Shown here in pieces: positions 55,179-62,291 of a DNA stretch of 64,000 nt. The position numbers were made by a program, and so were the translations under genes. The DNA lies in NCBI RefSeq assembly GCF_000427625.1, contig NZ_KE386569.1, positions 3,108,674 to 3,172,673 of the forward strand. Reading direction: 5' to 3'. The DNA comes from Methylobacter luteus IMV-B-3098. GTDB taxonomy: Bacteria; Pseudomonadota; Gammaproteobacteria; Methylococcales; Methylomonadaceae. The notes beneath the pieces are model-generated. The model was not told the DNA's origin. It made no database searches and was given only the letters and a program-made list of their open reading frames with translations. Each line of letters starts with the position of its first letter. The first letter of the stretch is position 1.

Positions 55179-55200
55179 TGCCCGCCTAACAGGGCGGGCA
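55179..55200. terminator. GC-rich hairpin after the beta-carbonic anhydrase gene
   Basis: TGCCCGCC, loop TAACA, GGCGGGCA (with partial overlap) lies 10 bases past the carbonic anhydrase stop on the minus strand. There is no T tract, but the stem is strong. Confidence 0.55.
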
Positions 55201-55209
55201 GAGCAGTGT

Positions 55210-55791
55210 TTAGCGGGCTTTTCCGGCTTCAGTGGCGGCCGGCACTTCAACCATTCGACCAGACTTCACGTCATAAATATAACCGTAAACAGGAATGTTG
55301 GACGGCACCAGGGGATGGCTTTTAATGCGCGTCACATCTTCGAGCACGCTTTGTGCCTGATCTTTAATCGTCAGCCAGTCGATATACTTGCCCTCCGCCG
55401 AGCCCGGACCTTCACAGCAATCGTGCCAGCCGTTTTCATCGATGGAGGCGGTTTTCAGACTACTGCCCAGCAGGTCACGCATGATCTCGTCGTTAAACGT
55501 TTCCATGCCGCAATCGCTATGATGAATCACGAACCATTCGCGCGTGCCGAGCAGTTTATAGGAAATGACCAGCGAGCGGATCGCATCATCACTGGCGCGG
55601 CCGCCGGCATTGCGGATGACATGGGCATCGCCTTCGGACAGGCCCGCATATTTGGCCGGATCCAGGCGCGCATCCATGCAGGTCAGGATGGCAAAATGGC
55701 GGCCCGGCGGCATCGGCAGATCGCCTTTGTCGCCAAAATTGTTCACATACTCTCTGTTGGCTGATAGAACTTCATTCAGAATTTTGCTCAT
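55210..55791 (-). CDS. Beta-class carbonic anhydrase
   Basis: Hydrates CO2 reversibly using a Zn site. The 193-aa protein has zinc ligands in [10 protein letters not shown] (CxDxR dyad) and HHSDCGME (HxxC), and [11 protein letters not shown]. Catalytic residues are all present. This shorter type groups with Rv1284-like beta enzymes. No signal is seen, so it is cytoplasmic. It is divergent from the LysR gene and has a long leader with a terminator-like hairpin. Confidence 0.93.
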   Translation of the reverse strand: MSKILNEVLSANREYVNNFGDKGDLPMPPGRHFAILTCMDARLDPAKYAGLSEGDAHVIRNAGGRASDDAIRSLVISYKLLGTREWFVIHHSDCGMETFNDEIMRDLLGSSLKTASIDENGWHDCCEGPGSAEGKYIDWLTIKDQAQSVLEDVTRIKSHPLVPSNIPVYGYIYDVKSGRMVEVPAATEAGKAR

Positions 55792-55820
55792 GATTTCCTC
55801 TCATTATTATTATCGGCTAT

Positions 55821-55867
55821 AAAAAAACCGCTGAGCCTTAACATGTTGCATGCGTAAGACTCAGCGG
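55821..55867 (-). promoter_or_regulatory. Terminator-like hairpin in the beta-carbonic anhydrase leader
   Basis: On the minus strand CCGCTGAG, 24-base loop, CTCAGCGG, then seven T. The position is 29 bases before the carbonic anhydrase ATG and downstream of an AT-rich probable promoter region (about 55900-55965). An intrinsic terminator inside a 5' leader suggests attenuation. I cannot match the upstream leader to a known riboswitch. Confidence 0.55.
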
Positions 55868-55969
55868 CCCTAAACTATCTCCGGCCTGAAGTCTAGACCA
55901 ATAAACTGGCGTTTTAAATAGATATATAAATTTATACAATATAAACTTATAGTTTATAAAGTTTGGCTC

Positions 55970-56905
55970 ATGGATAAATTAAACAACATTCAAGTATTCT
56001 GCCGCATCGTCGAACTGGGCACATTTGCCGCGGTCGCGCGCGAAATGAATCTCTCGGCCATGATGATCAGCAAATACATGGCCCAGCTGGAAGAGTCGCT
56101 GGGCGTGGCTTTGCTGAACAGGACCACACGCCGGTTGAGTCTGACTGAAGCCGGTGAACTCTACTATTACCGCAGCAAGCAATTGCTCGAAGATTTCTCG
56201 GAACTGGACGATTACACCGCGCGACTGGGACGGCAGGTAAAAGGCACATTGAAGATCAGCGCGCCGATTGATTTCGGCGGCATATACATGGTGCCCGCCA
56301 TTGACGCCTATCAGCGCGAGCATCCCGGGGTCAGGATTTTGATGACGCTGCACAACAGTCGCGTCAATTTAAGCGATGGCAGTTTCGATTTGTCCATTTT
56401 AGTCACTGACCGCCTGGACCCGGGCGTCGTGGCCCGGAAAATAGCCGAAACGCGTCTGTGCACCTATGCCTCGCCTGCCTATCTGGCTGAACAAGGTGAG
56501 CCCGAACATATTGATGCCCTGCATTCACACCGTTGCCTGCATTATGTCGATACGCCGCACAAAGACTATTGGGTGTTTAATGTTGGCAAGGAAGAGACTA
56601 AAATTAAAACCAACTGGCATTTCGCCTCCAATAACGGCAGGGCCTTATGTCAGGCTGCGTCCTTGGGCATGGGCATCACGCAGGCGCCGGAAATATCGGT
56701 CGCGAATTACTTGGCGCAGGGCCAGTTGGTAGAGATCCTGCAGCCTTATCGTATTCCCGCTTTGGCCGTTTATGCCACTTATCTGCAAAGGCGCTTTTTG
56801 CCGGCCAAGCTCACGACGTTTGTCGAGTTCCTGGTTAAATACTTTGCCGAAAATAACAGCCACAACGAAGACAAGCTTAATACAAGGGAAAAGACCCCAA
56901 CTTAA
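55970..56905 (+). CDS. LysR-family transcriptional regulator
   Basis: The 311-aa protein has an N-terminal winged helix with MDKLNNIQVFCRIVELGTFA, then EMNLSAMMISKYMAQLEESL and NRTTRRLSLTEAG. The C-terminal effector domain has periplasmic-binding-protein fold (KGTLKISAPIDFGGIYMVPA; GMGITQAPEISVANYLAQG). It is divergent to the carbonic anhydrase gene, about 180 bases apart, so it may control that gene; this is inference. A TetR gene follows by 19 bases. Confidence 0.92.
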   Translation: MDKLNNIQVFCRIVELGTFAAVAREMNLSAMMISKYMAQLEESLGVALLNRTTRRLSLTEAGELYYYRSKQLLEDFSELDDYTARLGRQVKGTLKISAPIDFGGIYMVPAIDAYQREHPGVRILMTLHNSRVNLSDGSFDLSILVTDRLDPGVVARKIAETRLCTYASPAYLAEQGEPEHIDALHSHRCLHYVDTPHKDYWVFNVGKEETKIKTNWHFASNNGRALCQAASLGMGITQAPEISVANYLAQGQLVEILQPYRIPALAVYATYLQRRFLPAKLTTFVEFLVKYFAENNSHNEDKLNTREKTPT

Positions 56906-56924
56906 ATATAGGGAACAGCTAACT

Positions 56925-57527
56925 ATGGCAAGACGAAGCGAACACAGTCTGGAAGAAATCAAGGAAATGGTCCTGAAGGCCGCCGAGAATATAGTGATCG
57001 AGGAAGGCTATTCGGCGCTGACCGTGCGCAAGATCGCGCTGGAGATCGGTTATACGGTCGGCAGTATTTACATGGTGTTCGCCAATATGGCCGATCTGGG
57101 ACTGCACATCAAGGGGCGAACGCTGGATGACATAGCCGCGCACCTGGAAGGCGTTAATGATGAAGCGGCTGAACAATGTATCGAAGCGCTGGCGAAGGCT
57201 TATCTGTTCTACGCGAGCCGAAACTTCAACCGCTGGCGCATGATTTTCGAGCACCGTTTGCCGGAGCGGGCAGAGATCCCGGACTGGTACCAGGCGAAAG
57301 TCGATCAGGTTTTCAAAAAGATGGAAGCGCAGTTTGCCCGACTGGCCCCGCAATGCGGCGAAGTCCAGCGAAAACGCGCGGCCCGTGCGTTGTGGGGCGG
57401 TATCCATGGCATTTGCGAACTGTCGCTGACCGGCAAAATGGATCTGGTCGGCGTTCATGATGTGGAAGAGAGTGTGGCGCTATTGGTCAGGAACTTCATT
57501 CGCGGCTGGGTGGCGGAAGTGCATTAA
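56925..57527 (+). CDS. TetR-family transcriptional regulator
   Basis: 200 aa from ATG at 56925 (MARRSEHSLEEIKEMVLKAA). The HTH is YSALTVRKIALEIGYTVGSIYMVF, as usual for TetR, and the C-terminal ligand domain resembles the WHG/TetR_C_25 type (ALWGGIHGICELSLTG). It follows the LysR gene closely, so both regulators are likely co-transcribed. The target and the effector are not evident. Confidence 0.92.
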   Translation: MARRSEHSLEEIKEMVLKAAENIVIEEGYSALTVRKIALEIGYTVGSIYMVFANMADLGLHIKGRTLDDIAAHLEGVNDEAAEQCIEALAKAYLFYASRNFNRWRMIFEHRLPERAEIPDWYQAKVDQVFKKMEAQFARLAPQCGEVQRKRAARALWGGIHGICELSLTGKMDLVGVHDVEESVALLVRNFIRGWVAEVH

Positions 57528-57660
57528 CTGACGACAAGCGATATTACACATGCTGTATGAAGCCGCGAACGACTGCATTGGCAGAGAATGATCCAGCCGT
57601 TCCGCTGCTTACCCCTTGTTCCAGCGGACGGCATCCGTAAACGGCTCCGCCCTACGCGGG

Positions 57661-58374
57661 TTATGAGTTGTTATCTTGTAAGTCAAAATCTAAAGAGCTG
57701 GCGCAGTAGTAAAAATTGATTGATCTGAACAAGTCATCATACCCACCGCCCGGATTGACTACAATGTCACTCAGCGGGCAAATTTCCAGACATAAAGAGA
57801 CCCAATTCAGGTAGCCAAGTCGATCATTATCAATAGTAAATGTTGCGCTATGTAACAGTTTCTCGAGGCCAGATTCTGAAAAAAAAGTATCTCGTCTAGA
57901 AAAGACAACTACAGCATTTGATGTTCCTTGAACGTATGCACATGCATCGTAAAACTGGTCTGGCTCTACGGCAAAAATACCGGCATATTTTATACCTTTA
58001 GGAAATTGATAACATTTTTGCATATTTAAAACCTCAGCTAATCCTTTTTCGCGTAAAGGTCTAAAAGGTGCATAAGGTCCAAATTGTGTTAGGCTTTGAA
58101 GCATAGCAGGTTTTAGCAATGGCCCAATCTCAAAAATCCAGGCTTTATATCCGTGAGAAAAACATTTTTCGATCAGATTCTTGGAATGCGTATAGGCATA
58201 TTCAAATTGCCTGTGGTAATTATTGTCAAAGTCTTTAGTGGATACTACCCTTGCTTCAATATGTGTTATTGAAATTGGCTGAGGATCAATATGGTATAGA
58301 ATTTCGTTATTGTCCTTGAAAATATCATGCTTATATTCTTTAGTAATAGAGATCATTTCGCTCAACCTTTTCAC
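57661..58374 (-). CDS. Unrecognised AT-rich protein gene
   Basis: 237 aa (start MKRLSEMISITK; a second Met at residue 7). There are no membrane helices, no signal, and no catalytic motif I recognise. Visible features are SHGYKAWIFEIGPLLKPAM, FPKGIKYAGIFAVEPDQFYDACAYVQG and a Cys-containing C terminus (WVSLCLEICPLSDIVVNPGG). The base composition is lower in GC than neighbouring genes, and both flanks lack partners, so this is probably an acquired ORFan. An immunity-like or antirestriction role is possible but unsupported. Confidence 0.6.
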   Translation of the reverse strand: MKRLSEMISITKEYKHDIFKDNNEILYHIDPQPISITHIEARVVSTKDFDNNYHRQFEYAYTHSKNLIEKCFSHGYKAWIFEIGPLLKPAMLQSLTQFGPYAPFRPLREKGLAEVLNMQKCYQFPKGIKYAGIFAVEPDQFYDACAYVQGTSNAVVVFSRRDTFFSESGLEKLLHSATFTIDNDRLGYLNWVSLCLEICPLSDIVVNPGGGYDDLFRSINFYYCASSLDFDLQDNNS

Positions 58375-58714
58375 GGTCTATAGTAAGGTATTTGGGCCGA
58401 ATGGCACGCTATGATCCATAGTGATCAAAATGCTCACCATAGTATGTATCAGGGTAATGAAAGTATAGTTTTATTCTATCCGACAGGATATGTGTTCCGC
58501 CCCTAATATTTAAACCTTGCTCAATACTGGGCAAACGTTGCGGATGGTCGGGAAAATCAAGCAGTGGAAGGAGCGTCTGCGCGGATGCAGACGGTGGAAT
58601 TCTGGTGCAGCAATCGAGAACCCAGATTTATATTGCTTCTCCGTGGTAAAAATTCCTTAGCTTGCGTAACATCATTTGTCTAGTCTCAATTAGGCGCATC
58701 TAATCAGAATTGAT
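58375..58714. other. Intergenic DNA, nothing recognised
   Basis: 340 bases between the ORFan and the MFS gene. No coding frame with family resemblance, no RNA gene and no obvious palindrome. Confidence 0.5.
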
Positions 58715-60055
58715 ATGAACAACAATCACAACCAACACCTGGCCGGCCAGAACAACTTGGCCATAGGCCAGGCAGGGCGCAGGGAATTGCTGGCCTGGGC
58801 GCTGTTCGACTTTGCCAACTCCGGCTATACCACGGTCGTGTTGACGACCATTTTCAGCACTTATTTCGTTGGCGTAGTTGCCGGCGACATGCCCGGTTCG
58901 GCCACATTGCTGTGGTCCTTGTCTATCGGCATCGCCAATTTTACCGTCATGCTCAGCGGCCCGGTCATCGGCGCGATTGCCGATGACCGGGCTGGCAAGA
59001 AGCGCTTTCTGCTGATTTCCACGCTGGGCTGCATCGTATCGACCGCCTTGCTGGCGCTGGTCGGTCCGGGCGATGTCTTGCCGGCCATGCTGCTGGTCAC
59101 CGTTTCGGCCATCATGTTTGCCAGCGGCGAGAATCTGATCGCAGCGTTTTTGCCGGAGATCGTGCCGGAGCAGAACATGGGCAGAATGTCCGGTTACGGC
59201 TGGAGCCTGGGCTATTTTGGCGGCCTGCTGACGCTGGGGATTTGCCTGGCCTACATCACCTGGGCCAAGCGGCAGGGCTTGCCGGAAACCGAATCTGTAC
59301 CAGTGACTATGCTGATTACGGCCGGCATATTCGCGCTGGCGGCGATGCCTACCTTTCTGTGGTTGCGCGAGCGCGCGGTACCGTCGGTGCAAGATCTGCA
59401 CCTGTCTGTGCTGACCATCAGCTTTAGGCGTCTGGCGCATACCTTTCAAGAAGCGGCCCGTTTTCGCGATCTGTTCCGGTTTCTGATAACGCTGGGCGTG
59501 TACCAGTCCGGTGTCAGTACGGTCGTCGTGCTGGCGGCCATTTATGCGCAGGAGGTCATGGGCTTTGACACGCAGGCATTGATCATACTGATCATGGTAG
59601 TCAATGTGACGGCGGCGGTCGGCGCTTTTATCTGCGGGCATCTGCAGGATCGCATAGGCTCGGTGCCGACCCTGGCCATAACGCTGCTGATCTGGATCGC
59701 GGCCGTGATGGCGGCTTTATTTGCCAGTCAGTCTGTGCATATGTGGATAGTCGGCAATATGATCGGCCTGGCTATGGGCGCCAGTCAGGCTGTCGGACGG
59801 GCTTTGGTCAGCAAATTCTCGCCGAGCGAGCGCAGCGGCGAGTTTCTGGGCTTGTGGGGCGTCATGAACCGGCTGTCGGCTATTGCCGGGCCTTTGAGTT
59901 ATGGTTTGATCAATTACTGGAGCGGCGGCAACCATCGCCTGTCGCTGGTATCGACATTACTGTTTTTTATTGCCGGCCTGCTGTTATTGGCCAGGGTCAA
60001 TGAGCAGCGCGGCAAGGCCGCCGCCCTCGATGCCGGCGTAACTATGAGCAAGTAA
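58715..60055 (+). CDS. UMF1-type MFS transporter (Atg22-like)
   Basis: 446 aa with about 12 membrane helices. The N-terminal motif ELLAWALFDFANSGYTTVV is the UMF1 signature. Further motifs are SGPVIGAIADDRAGKKRFL (MFS motif A type), GRMSGYGWSLGYFGGLL and GMASQ-like MGASQAVGRALVSKFSP. The substrate is unknown; relatives export amino acids or are uncharacterised. The IS630 element starts 9 bases after its stop. Confidence 0.88.
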   Translation: MNNNHNQHLAGQNNLAIGQAGRRELLAWALFDFANSGYTTVVLTTIFSTYFVGVVAGDMPGSATLLWSLSIGIANFTVMLSGPVIGAIADDRAGKKRFLLISTLGCIVSTALLALVGPGDVLPAMLLVTVSAIMFASGENLIAAFLPEIVPEQNMGRMSGYGWSLGYFGGLLTLGICLAYITWAKRQGLPETESVPVTMLITAGIFALAAMPTFLWLRERAVPSVQDLHLSVLTISFRRLAHTFQEAARFRDLFRFLITLGVYQSGVSTVVVLAAIYAQEVMGFDTQALIILIMVVNVTAAVGAFICGHLQDRIGSVPTLAITLLIWIAAVMAALFASQSVHMWIVGNMIGLAMGASQAVGRALVSKFSPSERSGEFLGLWGVMNRLSAIAGPLSYGLINYWSGGNHRLSLVSTLLFFIAGLLLLARVNEQRGKAAALDAGVTMSK

Positions 60056-60062
60056 TGTTCGC

Positions 60063-61099
60063 TAGAGCAATTATCTTTTAGATAAAAACATGATATAAAC
60101 TAACCTCTTGTTAAACGAAATGAGCCATTTTTATCATGCCCAAGCCTTATTCCGAAGATTTACGCAGCCGGGTGGCTGAAGCGGTTGCCGCAGGCCACAC
60201 CGTGCGGGCCGTGGCTTTACAATACAAAGTCAGTCCGGCCTTTGTCTGCCGAATGCACGCCTTGTGGCGTGAAACCGGAGCCGTTCAAGGCAAGCCCTTT
60301 GGCGGCTACAGACGCTCGCGGCTGGAACCTTATGAAGCCGCCATCAAGGAACAGTTAGCGAGTAGTCCGTCGATGACCTTGCAGGAACTGCAGGCTTGGC
60401 TGGGACGCGAACACAGCCTAAGTGTTTCGATCTCGGCCATTGATAAGTTTATTAGGCGCAAGCTGGGCTATCGCTATAAAAAAAACGCTGGTCGCCAGTG
60501 AGCAGCAACGCGCAGATGTCGCGATGGCCCGAGAGCAATGGCAAGCCTGGCAGCAAACCTGCGATCTGTCAAAGTTGGTGTTTCTGGATGAAACGGGCGT
60601 CTCCACGAACATGATCCGTCGCTATGGCCGGGCCTTGGATGGCGCCCGCTGTCGGGATGCGGCACCGGCAGGCCATTGGCAAACCCTGACCTTCATTGCC
60701 GGCTTGCGTGCCGACCGGCTCACCGCGCCCTGGTGTCTGGACCAGGCCATGACGGGCGAAGCCTTCAAGGAATATCTGCGCTCGCAACTGGGACCGACCT
60801 TGAAGCCCGGCGACATCGTCATCTGTGACAATCTGTCCGCCCATAAGGTGGCGGAAGTCCAGTCCATTGTTGAAGCGCACGGGGCGACGATCCAATATCT
60901 GCCGCCCTATAGTCCTGAGCTGAATCCGATCGAGCAAGTCTTCGCCAAACTGAAGGCGTTGCTGCGCAAGGCCGCCGAGCGCACTTACGACAAGCTCTGG
61001 CAACTCATTGGTAAGCTGTTGGATGAGTTTCAAGCGGATGAGTGCCTCAATCTCTTCAGGCATTCAGGCTATGTTTCTATGTAATAGATAATTGCTCTA
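60063..61099 (+). mobile_element. IS630-family insertion sequence, full length
   Basis: Terminal inverted repeats of 27 bases (GAGCAATTATCT.. at 60065-60091; complement at 61071-61097) with three mismatches, flanked by TA on both sides (60063-60064 and 61098-61099), the IS630 target duplication. One frameshifted transposase gene lies inside. The right repeat overlaps the transposase stop. The element sits between a plus-strand transporter gene and the minus-strand lplT gene, so no gene is broken. Confidence 0.9.
60136..61084 (+). CDS. IS630-family transposase, two frames joined at an A8 run
   Basis: The first frame (60136-60501, 121 aa) has MPKPYSEDLRSRVAEAVAAG and a paired HTH (VRAVALQYKVSPAFVCRM). 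The second frame, from about 60486, carries the DDE core: KLVFLDETGVSTNM, VICDNLSAHKV and PPYSPELNPIEQVFAKLK. The join is at eight A (60478-60485). An in-frame protein of about 315 aa requires one base fewer (seven A). Polymerase slippage or ribosomal shifting could supply it; some IS630 elements use such a shift. Or a base was gained and the gene is dead. Confidence 0.85.
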
Positions 61100-61118
61100 A
61101 AGTACGTTGGTTAAATAA

Positions 61119-62291
61119 TTATCCGGCCTGCCGTACCGGCTGACGCTTAGGCAGGCGCAGCGATACCAGAAATGTGGACATGAAAAACAGCGAGCCCAGC
61201 GTCAGCATTGACAGCACCGGATCGGCATTTTGGGAGGCTGCATAGGTATAGCCGCCTACTGCGGCCAGCATGGACAGGTTTTGAAAGAACCCCTGCAGAG
61301 CTACGGCGCTGCCGCTGCCGATGCTTTGCTGTCCCAGTTCCTGTAATGCGGCGTTGATGGGCACGATGAACATGCCGCCCGTTATGCCGATAAAAAGCAG
61401 TGCGAAACGAGCCGGCCAGAGGCTGTCGGTCAGGCTCAGTTCAAAAATAAACAAAGCCATCAGATAGGCCGGGATTCTGACGCGGCGCAGGTGCTCCAGC
61501 GGAATCAACCGCGGCACCAGGGCCGAGCCCAGGATGATGCCGACGGCGAGAAACAAGGTCAGCTCGGCGATTTCCGTCGCATTCTTCGACATTAAAACCA
61601 GCGGCGCCCAGGCCACGATAATGACTCTCAGCGTCGCCGCCGCGGCCCAGAACATGGATGCGCCGATAATGGCGAAGCGCGAGCGCGGCGTCGTGAAAAA
61701 CTGCCCAATCTGGCGGCCGAATTCGGCCATTCCGGAACCGGTAGCGCTTTTCTTGCTGACGCGGACCGGCAAAGACAGCGTGACCACAGCGGACGTAATA
61801 AACAGCGCGATAGTGCCCGCAAGCGCCCAGGTGGTCGAGTAATCGGCCACGCGGGCGCCGATCACCATGCCCAGCAAGATTGCCAGTATCGTGGAGCCCT
61901 CGATCCAACTATTGGCCTTGACCAGAAATTCATGGCCCGCCAGTTCGGGCAGAATGCCGTATTTTGCCGGGCTGTAAACGGCCGCGCCCATGCCGACCAC
62001 GCAGTAAGCCAGCAAAGGTTCCACATGCAGCAGCAACAGTCCGGCCCCCGTCGCCTTGATCAGGTTGGCGATAATCAGTACGCGGGATTTGGCGTGGTTA
62101 TCGGCAAAACCGCCCACCCAGGGCGCAAGCAGCACGAACGCGACCAGAAACACGCTTTGCAGGGCTGGAACGTACCAGCTTGCCAGATGATTCGATTGCA
62201 TGACCAGGGCGATGACCGTAAACAAAATGGCGTTATCGGCAAAGGCGGACAGGAACTGCGCAATCAGCAGCGGGTAAATTTGCCGGTTCAT
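61119..62291 (-). CDS. lplT: Lysophospholipid transporter LplT
   Basis: MFS-type flippase that brings lysophosphatidylethanolamine into the inner leaflet for re-acylation by Aas. The 390-aa protein has 10-12 helices, starts NRQIYPLLIAQFLSAFADNA (family start) and contains APWVGGFADNHAKSRVL and SPAKYGILPELAG. Its start overlaps the aas stop (ATGA), the usual aas-lplT coupling. Confidence 0.93.
   Translation of the reverse strand: MNRQIYPLLIAQFLSAFADNAILFTVIALVMQSNHLASWYVPALQSVFLVAFVLLAPWVGGFADNHAKSRVLIIANLIKATGAGLLLLHVEPLLAYCVVGMGAAVYSPAKYGILPELAGHEFLVKANSWIEGSTILAILLGMVIGARVADYSTTWALAGTIALFITSAVVTLSLPVRVSKKSATGSGMAEFGRQIGQFFTTPRSRFAIIGASMFWAAAATLRVIIVAWAPLVLMSKNATEIAELTLFLAVGIILGSALVPRLIPLEHLRRVRIPAYLMALFIFELSLTDSLWPARFALLFIGITGGMFIVPINAALQELGQQSIGSGSAVALQGFFQNLSMLAAVGGYTYAASQNADPVLSMLTLGSLFFMSTFLVSLRLPKRQPVRQAG

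Noticed and set aside
58700-59641. A 313-codon His/Gln/Arg-rich frame antisense to the MFS gene
   Set aside because: Composition is typical of a complement-strand shadow over membrane helices.
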